A stretch of 64,000 bases of DNA from Marinoscillum sp965229915 (GTDB lineage: Bacteria > Bacteroidota > Bacteroidia > Cytophagales > Cyclobacteriaceae), in the NCBI RefSeq assembly GCF_965229915.1, contig NZ_CBDDJZ010000001.1:2666001-2730000 (forward strand), read 5' to 3'. The position numbers and the translations under genes are program-made. The notes below the pieces were generated by a model, which had not been told where the DNA came from, searched no databases, and saw only the letters and a list, made by a program, of their open reading frames with translations. Position 1 is the stretch's first letter, and every line of letters starts with the position of its first letter. Shown here one piece after another: positions 37,965-48,019 of this stretch.

Positions 37965-38122
37965 TTGTATTTCACATATTCATGGTAAAGGACTTTTCAG
38001 GTACAACCAAAGATTAATTCATATAGAAAATATCTTAAATAAGGGCTCGGTATTCCACACGACTTGTTTATTTTATCTCTTAAATATCCAACTCGGTTAT
38101 TGCCCAATAACTTCTGCTCATT

Positions 38123-39493
38123 TTGAAAACCGCTCCTCACGATACTGGACCAGACCAGCTTGAAAAAGTATTATTTGAAATCATCTGTCTGATGATCTTA
38201 ATGGTGATGCTGCATGGAATGATCCAGGGTATGCTGCTCTATGGACTCACCGTCCTCTCAGTGGTGGAGTTTGGGGTTTCTCTCATAGCCATAGCCTTCT
38301 TTTACTCGTCACGGTATCGTGGCAAGTTTGAGACTCTTCGCATACCACTAGTTCTTTTTACCAATACCTGTCTGGTCTTTTTTTGGTTCTGGCTGTCAGG
38401 GTTTGTTGGGCCAACAGGCATCGGGGCTGCAGCCATTGGCATTATTTCCATCATTATACTTCCGTCCAAACATCGGAATGTTTATTTACTTCTCAATTTC
38501 TCACTTCTGGTGAGTCTGGTCATCATCCAGCGGTATACAGACTGGGTGCGGCAATCGGTCAATGACTATGACACCTTGCCATATGACTATTTGGTGATTC
38601 TATTTAGCCTCCTACTCATTGTCAACTACTTGAAAACCGAGTACGATAAAGAACGAAAGCGAGCTCACTATCAACGAAGAGATCTGGAATACCTCAACCA
38701 AAGTCTGGAAACAGCTCTCCAGGAAAAACAGCACACTATTCAAACCCTCCAATCGACACAGTCCAAACTCATCGACTCGGAAAAAATGGCCTCAGTGGGA
38801 CGCCTCACTGCTGGCCTGGCACATGAGCTAAACAATCCACTCAACTTCATTGGTGGTAACGTGAAACCAATAATCAATGACCTGGAAGAAATCAAGGAAT
38901 CTATGTCCAGTGAGGCGCTGGAAAAGAATAAGGAGGTGTTTCTAGAAATAGAACAACTGCTGGACAATGTGCTCACAGGGTCGCAACGCGCCACAGACGT
39001 AATCAACAACCTGCTCAAAATCTCTCCCAGAGCTAAAGATGATCAGATAAGCACCATCCTCCTCAACGAACTGGTCAACAGAACATGCTTGCTGCTAAAA
39101 AATGCTCACCCAGACGTAGCATTCAAACTGGAGCTGAACGATCCAGTATATATCAGCGGCAATTCCATTGAAATCAATCAAGTCCTGCTAAACATTCTTA
39201 AGAATGCGCTCGATGCGCTCCCATCAAAGCGTGCACGAATCTCAGTCAAGCTGTATTTGGAAGAAGGAATGGCCGTGACGGAAGTGTGTGACAATGGGAT
39301 TGGCGTACCAGCTCAGCATCGATCGCAGATATTCGAACCATTTTTCACCACCAAGGATGAAAAAAAAGGAACAGGACTTGGGTTGTACATCTCCTACGGC
39401 ATTGTCAAAAAACATGATGGTGAAATCCTATATGAGGCTCTGGATAAAGGATCCTGCTTTAAAATCATGCTCCCTTATTTGGATAAGCAATAA
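38123..39493 (+). CDS. Membrane sensor histidine kinase
   Basis: 456 aa. Residues 17-170 form about five or six membrane segments (for example MILMVMLHGMIQGMLLYGL, LVFFWFWLSGFV, LVILFSLLLIVNYL) with no large outside domain, followed by a coiled coil (171-220) and a HisKA/HATPase module. The phosphorylated His is in GLAHELNNPLNF (His234). The ATP site shows NQVLLNILKNALDAL, VCDNGIGVP and FEPFFTTK...GTGLGLYISYGIV. No response regulator is next to it, so it is an orphan kinase. The start is odd: after the in-frame stop at 38108 there is no ATG before the first membrane segment, so TTG at 38123 (or ATT just before it) is likely; an ATG at 38192 would begin inside that segment. Confidence 0.85.
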   Translation: MKTAPHDTGPDQLEKVLFEIICLMILMVMLHGMIQGMLLYGLTVLSVVEFGVSLIAIAFFYSSRYRGKFETLRIPLVLFTNTCLVFFWFWLSGFVGPTGIGAAAIGIISIIILPSKHRNVYLLLNFSLLVSLVIIQRYTDWVRQSVNDYDTLPYDYLVILFSLLLIVNYLKTEYDKERKRAHYQRRDLEYLNQSLETALQEKQHTIQTLQSTQSKLIDSEKMASVGRLTAGLAHELNNPLNFIGGNVKPIINDLEEIKESMSSEALEKNKEVFLEIEQLLDNVLTGSQRATDVINNLLKISPRAKDDQISTILLNELVNRTCLLLKNAHPDVAFKLELNDPVYISGNSIEINQVLLNILKNALDALPSKRARISVKLYLEEGMAVTEVCDNGIGVPAQHRSQIFEPFFTTKDEKKGTGLGLYISYGIVKKHDGEILYEALDKGSCFKIMLPYLDKQ

Positions 39494-39541
39494 ACAAACA
39501 CCCCATATTATTGCTTAATATCGAACAAACCAATATGTAAC

Positions 39542-40426
39542 ATGAAACTCACCATTCAAACATTCCCGTTGATTGCCTTATTCATTCTTGGCAGTCTTAC
39601 TACCAACACAGAATCCCCTAAACCCAACAGTGCAGAAAAGACAAGATTGGATGCCGGGCTTACCCAGTGCCATGCCACCACGCAGCGTTTTGCTGCGTTT
39701 GGTAATGATGCATCGTTTCTGGCAGAACATGAAAAACCTCTACCGTTTACTTTTCAAGGACAAGGGGAAATGATCACTTATGAAGTGCCTGGAGGTAGCA
39801 AGGCCAACGCCTTTATGGTCAAATCCGCAAAACCTTCAAATGACTACCTATTTGTTGTTCATGAGTGGTATGGCTTGAATGCCTACGTTAAAAATGAATC
39901 AGTAAAATTCGCAGAAAGATTTCCAGAAATGAATGTCCTGGCCCTTGATCTATATGATGGCAAAGTGGCCGATAATAGCGAAGATGCCGGCAAGTACATG
40001 CAATCTGTCAAAACAGAAAGAGCTTTGGCCATCATCAATGCGGCCCAGGATTTTGTTGGGTCAGATGCAAATATCTACACCGTGGGGTGGTGCTTTGGAG
40101 GCGGCTGGTCTTTGCAAACCGCTATCGAGATGGGTGACCAGGCCAAAGCGGCTGTTATGTTTTATGGCATGCCTGAGCAAGACATGGACCGGTTGAAAAC
40201 ACTGAACTGCGATGTACTGGCGATATTTGCTGAGCAAGACAAGTGGATCACACCGGAAGTAGCTTCAAAATTTGATGAGGCCATGGCCAAATTGGATAAT
40301 AAACTGGTCCTGAAATCCTATGATGCAGATCACGGGTTTGCCAATCCGAGCAACCCTAAATACAATGAAGAAGCTGCAACGGATGCTTACAAGAACATGT
40401 TCGAATTCGTAAGCGCAAGAAGATAA
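39542..40426 (+). CDS. Exported dienelactone hydrolase family protein
   Basis: 294 aa. A signal peptide (MKLTIQTFPLIALFILGSLTT) precedes an alpha/beta hydrolase of the dienelactone hydrolase family. The oxyanion region is VVHEWYGLN. The nucleophile is Cys in GWCFGGGW, as in classic dienelactone hydrolases. The catalytic Asp is in FAEQDKW and the His in DADHGFANP, so the triad is complete. The family cleaves cyclic esters and related compounds; the natural substrate here is unknown. It lies 48 bases after the histidine kinase and could share its transcript. Confidence 0.85.
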   Translation: MKLTIQTFPLIALFILGSLTTNTESPKPNSAEKTRLDAGLTQCHATTQRFAAFGNDASFLAEHEKPLPFTFQGQGEMITYEVPGGSKANAFMVKSAKPSNDYLFVVHEWYGLNAYVKNESVKFAERFPEMNVLALDLYDGKVADNSEDAGKYMQSVKTERALAIINAAQDFVGSDANIYTVGWCFGGGWSLQTAIEMGDQAKAAVMFYGMPEQDMDRLKTLNCDVLAIFAEQDKWITPEVASKFDEAMAKLDNKLVLKSYDADHGFANPSNPKYNEEAATDAYKNMFEFVSARR

Positions 40427-40481
40427 AATGACGACTGAGGGTCATATCTTTAACTCATGGACATGATCCTTTTTTCAATCC

Positions 40482-40835
40482 TCATGATACCAACCATTCC
40501 TTAGCCTCCTCCAGATCATCAAAAGCTCTGGCATTGTTTCCGGTGAATCGGTTGAATGCATTGAACAAAACTCTTTTGGCACCTGTAATCCCAACCGCGG
40601 CTCTTTTGATGGTGAGGTGTTTGGTCCGTTTGCCACTTTGCTTGGCTTTTTCTACCACGCTAGATACTGCAAAGACATTGGTCATGTTTGACAACCTCAG
40701 CATGGGGCGCCCTTCTTTAAGCGCAAAATCTGTGGCTTTGTCCATTTCCTCTAGAATCTCACCTTCTTTCATCCCCTGGTAATCCACATATAAAATTTCC
40801 TTCCCTTTATAAGTAATGATTGAATGTCCGGCCAT
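40482..40835 (-). CDS. Small STAS/SpoIIAA-like protein
   Basis: 117 aa from the ATG at 40835 (MAGHSIITYKGKEILYVDYQG); a longer frame from 40922 adds 29 residues that look less like the family. The pattern (short strand with YKGKEILYVDYQGM, helix GEILEEMDKATDFAL, then RLSNMTNVFAV and a last helix ending AFDDLEEAKEWLV) fits the SpoIIAA-like/STAS fold seen in many small Bacteroidota proteins of unknown role. I recognise the fold only loosely. It is divergent from polA. Confidence 0.6.
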   Translation of the reverse strand: MAGHSIITYKGKEILYVDYQGMKEGEILEEMDKATDFALKEGRPMLRLSNMTNVFAVSSVVEKAKQSGKRTKHLTIKRAAVGITGAKRVLFNAFNRFTGNNARAFDDLEEAKEWLVS

Positions 40836-41000
40836 TGCGTTGATTTCTTTGGCCGTAAGTTTAATTTGAATCGCAACTTTTTGCAAGAGCGATTCGACGA
40901 AAAACAAAACAATGCCATTCATTCACATTTCCTCAAACTCCCCTGCCATCAGTCCCAATCTTTAGAGCAAATTATCCTTTGACTTCTTACCTTTACTCGC

Positions 41001-43772
41001 ATGAGTGAAAAGAAGACCCTGTTTTTACTAGACGCAATGGCGCTGATCTATCGCGCCCACTTCGCATTGAGCAAAAACCCACGAATTACTTCAAAAGGTA
41101 TCAATACTGGAGCCATTATGGGCTTCACTAATTCCGTATTGGAAATACTGACCAAAAAAGATCCATCTCATATAGGTGTGGCATTCGATACACATGCTCC
41201 AACATTCCGCCACCAGGAATACAAAGAGTACAAAGCAAACCGGGAGTCTCAACCAGAGGAGATTGCTGTGGCCATTCCATACTGCAAGCAGATACTGAAG
41301 GGACTAAATATTCCCATTTTGGAGCTCGATGGCTATGAGGCTGATGACCTCATTGGTACCCTGGCAAAAAAAGCCGCCAAAGAAGGATTTGAGGTATACA
41401 TGATGACCCCTGACAAAGATTATGCACAGCTCGTGGAGGAGCACATATACCTCTACAAACCGGCCTATATGGGCAATGCTGTTGATGTGCTAGGGATTCC
41501 AGAAGTACTGGAAAAGTTTGACATTGAGCGGGTGGAACAGGTCATCGACATCCTGGGATTAAAGGGAGATTCCGTGGATAACATTCCTGGCATACCTGGT
41601 GTGGGAGACAAAACAGCCTCCAAACTGCTCAAAGAATATGGCAGTGTCGAGAACATCGTGGCTCATGTAGACGAACTAAAAGGTGCCTTACAGAAAAGGA
41701 TTCAGGAGTTTGGGGAACAGGGCATCTTTTCCAAGAAATTGGCCACCATTGACATTAACTCACCTGTAGATTTTGATGAAGAGCTCCTCAGTCGCAAAGA
41801 ACCTATCAAAGATGAGCTGGTACCGATATTTGAAGAACTGGAGTTGCGAACCATCGCAAAGCGGATATTTGTAGAGCAAGTAGCTGGTAAGCCTGCCAAG
41901 GATAGTTCACAGTTGGGCCTCTTTGGTGGTGGTGAAGAACCCGCAGAACTTGAAACATCCAAAGACACGTTTGATCCGACAAAAAGCAAGTATCATTTGG
42001 TGAAAACTCAAGAGGAGCGAGGCAAGCTGATCAAATTGCTGGAGGCTGAAAAATCCATCTGCTTCGACACAGAAACGGATAGCCTGGAAACCAGAGAAGC
42101 CAAGTTAGTCGGAGTAGCATTTTCCATAAAGAGGAATGAAGCCTACTATGTGGTGATTCCAGAAGGTGATGCCGAAGCAAAAGCAATCATTACAGAGTTT
42201 AAAGACCTATTAGAAAATGAAAAAATCCTGAAAGTAGGACAAAACCTGAAGTATGACATTCAGGTACTCAGAAACTACGACATTCATATAAGAGGCAAGA
42301 TCTTCGATACCATGCTGGCGCATTACCTGATCGACCCGGAGACTCAGCACGGTATGGACATACTGGCCGAAAATTATCTCAACTACAAGCCTGTGAAGTT
42401 CACCGAACTCGTGGGCACCGGCAAAAAGCAAAAGTCCATACGGGAGATCGATGAGGAAGAAGTGAAAAACTACGCCTGCGAAGATGCCGACATTACGCTT
42501 CAGCTAATGGAAAAACTCGAGCCCGAGATCAAAGAAAGAAAGTTGGAGAGTTTACTACATGATGTGGAAGCACCTCTATCGTTCGTACTGGCCGATATGG
42601 AATATGAGGGAGTGAAAATAGATGAAGATGCGCTGGCCACCATGTCCAAAGAGTTAGAGTCAGAGAGCTTGAGGGTGCAAACGGAGATTTTTGAGATCGC
42701 AGGGCAGGAGTTCAATATTGGCTCTCCCAAGCAACTCGGCGAAATTCTGTTTGATAAACTGAAGTTGGTCGAAAAGCCCAAAAAAACCAAGACCGGCCAA
42801 TATGCCACAGGAGAGGAAATCCTATCCAAACTGGCAGATGAGCACGAGATAGCCGCCAAAATTCTGGAATTCCGGGAATACAATAAGCTAAAGTCTACCT
42901 ACGTAGATGCGCTCCCCAAAATGGTCAGTGTGGCAGATGGTAAAGTACACACTGACTATCGCCAGACCATTGCTGCAACTGGACGATTGAGTTCGAACAA
43001 TCCGAATCTCCAAAACATCCCGATACGTACGGAAAAAGGAAGGGAAATTCGCAAGGCATTTATTCCTCGCAGCGAAGACTTTGTGATTATGTCGGCTGAC
43101 TACTCACAGATTGAACTGCGGATCATGGCTGCATTCTCAGGAGATGAAAGCATGGTAGATGCCTTCAAAAGTGGTGTGGACATTCACAGCAATACAGCCA
43201 GCAAAGTATTCAAAGTTCCGCTGGATGAAGTGGATGCAACTATGCGGCGCAAAGCTAAAGAGGTAAACTTCGGGATCATCTATGGCATCTCAGCCTTTGG
43301 CCTGAGTCAAAACCTGAACATACCAAGGTCAGAAGCTGCAGACATCATTTCTGCCTATTTCGAGCAGTTTCCAAAAGTGAAAACCTACATGGACAAAACC
43401 ATCGAAAAGGCTCATCAGGATGAATACGTGGAAACAATCCTCGGCAGACGAAGATACTTGCGCGATATCAACACCAAAAACTTTACCCAACGTGGATTTG
43501 CTGAACGCAACGCCATCAATGCTCCGATCCAGGGTAGTGCCGCTGATATGATCAAAATGGCCATGATCAAGATTCATAACTGGATGAATAAAGAAAACCT
43601 CAAATCTAAAATGATCATGCAGGTACATGATGAATTGGTATTTGATGCACACAAGGATGAAGTGGAAATGCTCAAAGAAAACGTAGACCAATTCATGAAA
43701 ACAGCCCTGGAGCTTGATGTCCCAATGGAAATTGGAATAGGAAGTGGCAAAAACTGGCTGGAGGCTCATTGA
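41001..43772 (+). CDS. polA: DNA polymerase I
   Basis: 923 aa, normal length. The 5'-3' exonuclease (1-290) shows FDTHAPTFRHQEYKEYKANR, GYEADDLIGTLA and the helix-hairpin-helix DSVDNIPGIPGVGDKTA. The 3'-5' proofreading domain (about 330-510) keeps its acidic residues in FDTETDSLE, NLKYDIQVL and YACEDADIT, so proofreading should be active, unlike in many Gram-positive homologues. The polymerase domain has motif A (SADYSQIELRIMA), motif B (RRKAKEVNFGIIYG) and motif C (QVHDELVFD). It acts in Okazaki-fragment processing and DNA repair. It stands alone, divergent from the STAS-like gene. Confidence 0.98.
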   Translation: MSEKKTLFLLDAMALIYRAHFALSKNPRITSKGINTGAIMGFTNSVLEILTKKDPSHIGVAFDTHAPTFRHQEYKEYKANRESQPEEIAVAIPYCKQILKGLNIPILELDGYEADDLIGTLAKKAAKEGFEVYMMTPDKDYAQLVEEHIYLYKPAYMGNAVDVLGIPEVLEKFDIERVEQVIDILGLKGDSVDNIPGIPGVGDKTASKLLKEYGSVENIVAHVDELKGALQKRIQEFGEQGIFSKKLATIDINSPVDFDEELLSRKEPIKDELVPIFEELELRTIAKRIFVEQVAGKPAKDSSQLGLFGGGEEPAELETSKDTFDPTKSKYHLVKTQEERGKLIKLLEAEKSICFDTETDSLETREAKLVGVAFSIKRNEAYYVVIPEGDAEAKAIITEFKDLLENEKILKVGQNLKYDIQVLRNYDIHIRGKIFDTMLAHYLIDPETQHGMDILAENYLNYKPVKFTELVGTGKKQKSIREIDEEEVKNYACEDADITLQLMEKLEPEIKERKLESLLHDVEAPLSFVLADMEYEGVKIDEDALATMSKELESESLRVQTEIFEIAGQEFNIGSPKQLGEILFDKLKLVEKPKKTKTGQYATGEEILSKLADEHEIAAKILEFREYNKLKSTYVDALPKMVSVADGKVHTDYRQTIAATGRLSSNNPNLQNIPIRTEKGREIRKAFIPRSEDFVIMSADYSQIELRIMAAFSGDESMVDAFKSGVDIHSNTASKVFKVPLDEVDATMRRKAKEVNFGIIYGISAFGLSQNLNIPRSEAADIISAYFEQFPKVKTYMDKTIEKAHQDEYVETILGRRRYLRDINTKNFTQRGFAERNAINAPIQGSAADMIKMAMIKIHNWMNKENLKSKMIMQVHDELVFDAHKDEVEMLKENVDQFMKTALELDVPMEIGIGSGKNWLEAH

Positions 43773-43903
43773 TGTAAGCCTCCCCCTTCGGTAATCCTGC
43801 TTCATTCACAATAATCACTCATTTAATACTGTCCAATTAGATTTCAATCATATTTTCCCTACTTTCGATACTAGAGTTCGAGACCTAGAACCTACCAACA
43901 ACC

Positions 43904-44851
43904 ATGGAAAACATTCCCAACCTTAGTGACATCAAACGCGCTCATCAGCGGATTTCCAAGATCATCTTAGAAACACCCGTGATGACCTCACACTCGATCA
44001 ATGAAATGGCAGGCTGTGACATCTTCTTCAAGTGTGAAAATTTTCAAAAAGTAGGTGCCTTCAAAATGCGAGGAGCGGCCAATATGATATTGGGTTTTCG
44101 TCCAGAAGAACGCGAAAACGGATTTGCCACTCACTCTTCTGGAAACCACGCCCAGGCAGTGGCTTTAGCGGCTAAGCTTTCTGGCACCAAAGCCTATGTG
44201 GTCATGCCCAAAAACAGCACCACAGTAAAAATAGAAGCCACAAAAGGCTATGGAGCAGAAGTGATCCTGTGTGAGCCAAATGAAGCTTCCAGGATAAAAA
44301 CCTGTGATGAAGTAATCGAGCGAACAGGTGCCATTTTTGTCCCTCCTTTTGATGATTACCGCATCATTGCTGGTCAGGCCACAGTGGCCAAAGAGCTCAT
44401 GGAAGAGGTTCCTGATTTGGACATCCTCATGACCCCCGTGGGTGGTGGAGGATTAGCGGCAGGCACCGCGCTGGCAGCTCATCTACTGGACCCAAATACG
44501 GAGGTGATTTTGGGAGAACCCAAAAACGCTGATGATTGCTTCCAGTCATTGAAAAAAGGCAAAATTATTCCAGTGAAAACCCCTGACACCATCGCTGATG
44601 GACTGAAAACAACAGTAGGTGAGCGGAATTTTGACATCATTAAAAACCATGTGAGTGACATCTATACCGTCACGGAGGATGAAATCATAGATGCCATGAA
44701 AATGATTTGGGAACGAATGAAAATCATCATCGAGCCCTCATGTGCAGTGCCATTTGCGGCTTTGCTCAAACACAAAGAACGATTTGCAGGCAAACAGGTA
44801 GGGATCATCCTCACTGGAGGAAATGTGGACCTGGCCAACCTGCCTTTCTAA
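43904..44851 (+). CDS. PLP-dependent threonine/serine dehydratase family enzyme
   Basis: 315 aa, fold type II PLP enzyme. The Schiff-base lysine is in GAFKMRGA, the phosphate/substrate loop is SSGNHAQ, and the glycine-rich PLP phosphate loop is TPVGGGGLAAG. It lacks the C-terminal ACT regulatory domain of biosynthetic IlvA, so a catabolic threonine ammonia-lyase, serine racemase/dehydratase or hydroxyaspartate ammonia-lyase are all possible. The reaction class is elimination of ammonia (or racemisation) at a beta-hydroxy amino acid. It lies just ahead of a dipeptidyl peptidase gene (33 bases), which could feed it amino acids, but this is only a suggestion. Confidence 0.88.
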   Translation: MENIPNLSDIKRAHQRISKIILETPVMTSHSINEMAGCDIFFKCENFQKVGAFKMRGAANMILGFRPEERENGFATHSSGNHAQAVALAAKLSGTKAYVVMPKNSTTVKIEATKGYGAEVILCEPNEASRIKTCDEVIERTGAIFVPPFDDYRIIAGQATVAKELMEEVPDLDILMTPVGGGGLAAGTALAAHLLDPNTEVILGEPKNADDCFQSLKKGKIIPVKTPDTIADGLKTTVGERNFDIIKNHVSDIYTVTEDEIIDAMKMIWERMKIIIEPSCAVPFAALLKHKERFAGKQVGIILTGGNVDLANLPF

Positions 44852-44884
44852 TACAGTTGAAACATTTCAAATAAACACACAGAC

Positions 44885-47038
44885 ATGAAGTACTATTTAT
44901 CCTGTCTATTGCTGGCTGCCCTTTTTATAGCATCAGCTCAGAAGCAAATCAGTGTAGACAACATCACAGACCGTACGTTCTCCCAACAATCCGTACGAAG
45001 CGTAAACTGGATGAACGATGGACAGTTTTATTCAGCACTGTCCCAAAACAAAGTGCAGAAATACGATGTGACCACCGGCGAGGTGGTGGAAGTAATCGTG
45101 GATGGAGAGAAGTTGGATATAGCTATAAACGACTACCGGTTCAGTGCAGATGAATCTCAAGTGCTCCTATTGACCGAGCGCAAGTCTATTTACAGGAGAT
45201 CATTTACGGCTGTTTACTATGTATACGATCGCACATCCAGTAGGTCTCAAAAGTTAAGCGATGGCGTGCAGTCTTATGCTACCTTCTCTCCAGATGGCAG
45301 TAAAATCGCCTTTACCAGAGACAATAACTTGTTTTACAAAGATCTGGCATCAGGCAGAGAAGTGGCAATCACCACCGACGGAGAGTTTAATAAAATTATC
45401 AACGGTAGCAGTGATTGGGTGTATGAAGAAGAACTTTACATCACCAAAGCGTTCGAATGGTCGGTAGATAGTAAAAAAATCGTCTACTATCGATTTGATG
45501 AAAGCAACGTGAAGGAATACAACATGCCGCTGTGGAATGATGCCGCTTTGTACCCGGAAGATTATGTCTATAAGTATCCAAAGGCTGGTGAAGACAATTC
45601 GGTAATCGAGCTATTTGTGTATCACCTTGATGATGCTAAAAATGTGCCGGTAAACATTGGAGAAGAAACTGACATTTACATTCCAAGAGTATACTGGACG
45701 GAAGATGCCAACCTCATTTCTGTGCAGCGGCTAAATCGCTTGCAAAACAAACTAGACATACTCCATGTAAATGCCTCCACCGGAGACTCAAAAGTAGTCC
45801 TCACAGATCAGAGCGAAACCTACATAGATTTTACCTTCTGCGATGACCTGACCTATTTGGAAAATGGCAAGCAGTTTTTATTTAGTAGTGAGAAAAGTGG
45901 TTACAAGCACTTTTACTTGTACAACATGGACGGCAGTCTCGTAAGACAGGTGACGTCTGGGGAGTTTGAAGCCGTATCTCTGGTAGGGCTGGATCAATCT
46001 CCAAAAACACCTGTACTGTATTACACTTCCACAGAGGTGTCAGCGCTGGAACGTCACTTTTACAGTATAGACCTGAAGGGTAAAAACAAAAAGAAGCTAA
46101 GTGCTGCCGCCGGTACTAGCTATATCAATATGAGCAATGACTGCAGTTACTACATGAATTATCACAGTGCTGCAGATCAGCCTTTGAGTGTATCTCTTTA
46201 CAAAACTGCCGGAAACCAGCTCATCAAAGTCTTGGAAGATAATGCCGATCTAGCCAAAGTCACAGAAGATTACGGTTTGTCGGACAAAGAATTCTTCACC
46301 TTCAAAACGGAAAACGGAACGAGCCTCAATGGCTTCTACCTGAAGCCTAAGGATTTTTCAGCTGGCAAGGAGTATCCAGTATTGCTGTATCAGTACTCAG
46401 GACCTGGCTCTCAGAACGTATCCAATAGCTGGTCTGGAAGTCATTTCATCTTCCATCAGTACCTGGTACAGCAGGGCTACATTGTGGCTGTGGTAGACAC
46501 TCGTGGTACCGGATACCGGGGTGAGGCGTTCAAAAAAACCACCTACAAGCAACTAGGAAAATATGAAACCGAAGACCTGATTGCTACAGGTAAATTCCTC
46601 GCGAGCCAACCTTTCATTGATGCCAAACGTGTTGGAGTTTGGGGCTGGAGCTACGGCGGTTATATGTCGTCTCTTGCCATCTTGAAAGGATCTGATGTCT
46701 TTAGCACAGCTATTGCCGTGGCTCCAGTGACAACCTGGAGGTTTTACGACACCATCTACACCGAGCGGTACTTGCAGCGGCCACAGGATAATGCCTCTGG
46801 ATATGATGACAACAGTCCGATCTTCTTTGCTGATCAACTAAAAGGTAAATTTCTGCTAGTTCATGGCACCGGAGATGACAATGTACACTTCCAGAATGCC
46901 ATCGCTCTTCAAAACGAACTGATCAAAGCAGATAAACAGTTTGAGTCGTTTTATTATCCTGACAAAGCACACAGCCTTAGTGGCCGACGTGGACACCTCT
47001 ATCAGATGATGGCAGACTTTTTATTGGAAAATTTGTAA
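44885..47038 (+). CDS. Dipeptidyl peptidase IV-like S9 serine peptidase
   Basis: 717 aa with signal peptide (MKYYLSCLLLAALFIASAQ). The N-terminal beta-propeller contains DWVYEEELYI, whose paired Glu residues bind the substrate's free N-terminus in DPP-IV. The C-terminal alpha/beta hydrolase has the nucleophile Ser in WGWSYGGYMS, the Asp in HGTGDDNVHFQN and the His in DKAHSLSG. The protein should remove dipeptides (typically X-Pro or X-Ala) from peptides in the periplasm or at the surface. An inverted-repeat terminator follows. Confidence 0.93.
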   Translation: MKYYLSCLLLAALFIASAQKQISVDNITDRTFSQQSVRSVNWMNDGQFYSALSQNKVQKYDVTTGEVVEVIVDGEKLDIAINDYRFSADESQVLLLTERKSIYRRSFTAVYYVYDRTSSRSQKLSDGVQSYATFSPDGSKIAFTRDNNLFYKDLASGREVAITTDGEFNKIINGSSDWVYEEELYITKAFEWSVDSKKIVYYRFDESNVKEYNMPLWNDAALYPEDYVYKYPKAGEDNSVIELFVYHLDDAKNVPVNIGEETDIYIPRVYWTEDANLISVQRLNRLQNKLDILHVNASTGDSKVVLTDQSETYIDFTFCDDLTYLENGKQFLFSSEKSGYKHFYLYNMDGSLVRQVTSGEFEAVSLVGLDQSPKTPVLYYTSTEVSALERHFYSIDLKGKNKKKLSAAAGTSYINMSNDCSYYMNYHSAADQPLSVSLYKTAGNQLIKVLEDNADLAKVTEDYGLSDKEFFTFKTENGTSLNGFYLKPKDFSAGKEYPVLLYQYSGPGSQNVSNSWSGSHFIFHQYLVQQGYIVAVVDTRGTGYRGEAFKKTTYKQLGKYETEDLIATGKFLASQPFIDAKRVGVWGWSYGGYMSSLAILKGSDVFSTAIAVAPVTTWRFYDTIYTERYLQRPQDNASGYDDNSPIFFADQLKGKFLLVHGTGDDNVHFQNAIALQNELIKADKQFESFYYPDKAHSLSGRRGHLYQMMADFLLENL

Positions 47039-47054
47039 ATATTGGATTCAGGTG

Positions 47055-47100
47055 ACTGGTCTCCAGAGAAAACATAGTTTTTGTGGAGACCAGTTATTAT
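47055..47100 (+). terminator. Hairpin terminator after the DPP-IV-like gene
   Basis: ACTGGTCTCCA (47055-47065) pairs perfectly with TGGAGACCAGT (47084-47094), an 11-bp stem with an 18-base loop, followed by the broken T-run TATTATTTT. It lies 16 bases after the stop. Confidence 0.65.
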
Positions 47101-47140
47101 TTTGCCCTCTTTCTCAGCAACTAGACCGACAAGAAAGTCC

Positions 47141-48019
47141 ATGAACAGACGGCTTTTCATAGTAGCCAATCCATCCACAGGTACCAAAAAGCTAGAGTAC
47201 ATCCTTCGTGAACTGATGGATTTCTGTGTAGCTCGGGACTTTGATTTTGAAGTCTTTCTAACTGCTGCCACCCAGAATGCCTGGAAAACTGTGGAGAAAC
47301 ACCTGGATGAGTCCTACACAGATCTGGTGATAGTAGGCGGTGATGGCACCATCAATGAAGCGGTTAACGGCTTAAAACACGATATCCCTGTAACGATCAT
47401 TCCGAATGGAACTGGCAATGATTTTGCGAAAAATATTGATATCGGTGAGGGTCTCGAAGAACACATTCAAGTGATCCGGTCTGGAAAAATCCAAACGATA
47501 GACCTGGGAGTATGTAACAACCGAAAGTTTGTAAATGGAGTGGGTGTGGGCTTTGATGGGCAAATAGTGGCCGACATGACGAAGAAGAAGAGCATCCTGA
47601 CTGGGCCTGCCAAATACTATTATTTCGTGTTAAGAATTTTAGCCACTTACAAGTCAAGATCTTTTCGATTTACACAGGACAAACGCTTACAACAAAAAGA
47701 GCTTATACTAATGACTGTGGCCAACGGTACAACGTTTGGCGGTAGCTTCAAGCTAACACCAGAGGCTGAAATCAATGACAGTATACTGGATGTGTGCGAA
47801 GTAGGTAAAATGAGTGGACTGAAACGCTTCATGAACATCCACCGGCTACAAGAAGGTACTCATGACAAACTCAAAGAAGTAGTTTTTTCGCGGTGCAAGC
47901 ACCTGCACATTGATGAAAACCCAGACCTCAATGCGCATATTGATGGAGAATACTTTGGCACTCCACCTTTCGAATTTGGGATACTGCCCAATGCGCTAAA
48001 AATTCGGGTAAAGGCTTAA
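47141..48019 (+). CDS. Diacylglycerol/lipid kinase family protein
   Basis: 292 aa from the ATG at 47141 (MNRRLFIVANPSTGTKKL); the frame runs 20 codons further upstream but through the terminator, so the later ATG fits better. The DagK catalytic domain shows NPSTG near the start, the nucleotide loop GGDGTINEAVNGL and PNGTGNDFAKNI, then the C-terminal half with NGVGVGFDGQIV and IDGEYFGTPPFEF. Enzymes of this group (DgkB, YegS, sphingosine-kinase-like) phosphorylate lipids at the membrane with ATP. Which lipid is used cannot be read from the sequence. Its stop overlaps that of lgt, which faces it. Confidence 0.88.
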   Translation: MNRRLFIVANPSTGTKKLEYILRELMDFCVARDFDFEVFLTAATQNAWKTVEKHLDESYTDLVIVGGDGTINEAVNGLKHDIPVTIIPNGTGNDFAKNIDIGEGLEEHIQVIRSGKIQTIDLGVCNNRKFVNGVGVGFDGQIVADMTKKKSILTGPAKYYYFVLRILATYKSRSFRFTQDKRLQQKELILMTVANGTTFGGSFKLTPEAEINDSILDVCEVGKMSGLKRFMNIHRLQEGTHDKLKEVVFSRCKHLHIDENPDLNAHIDGEYFGTPPFEFGILPNALKIRVKA

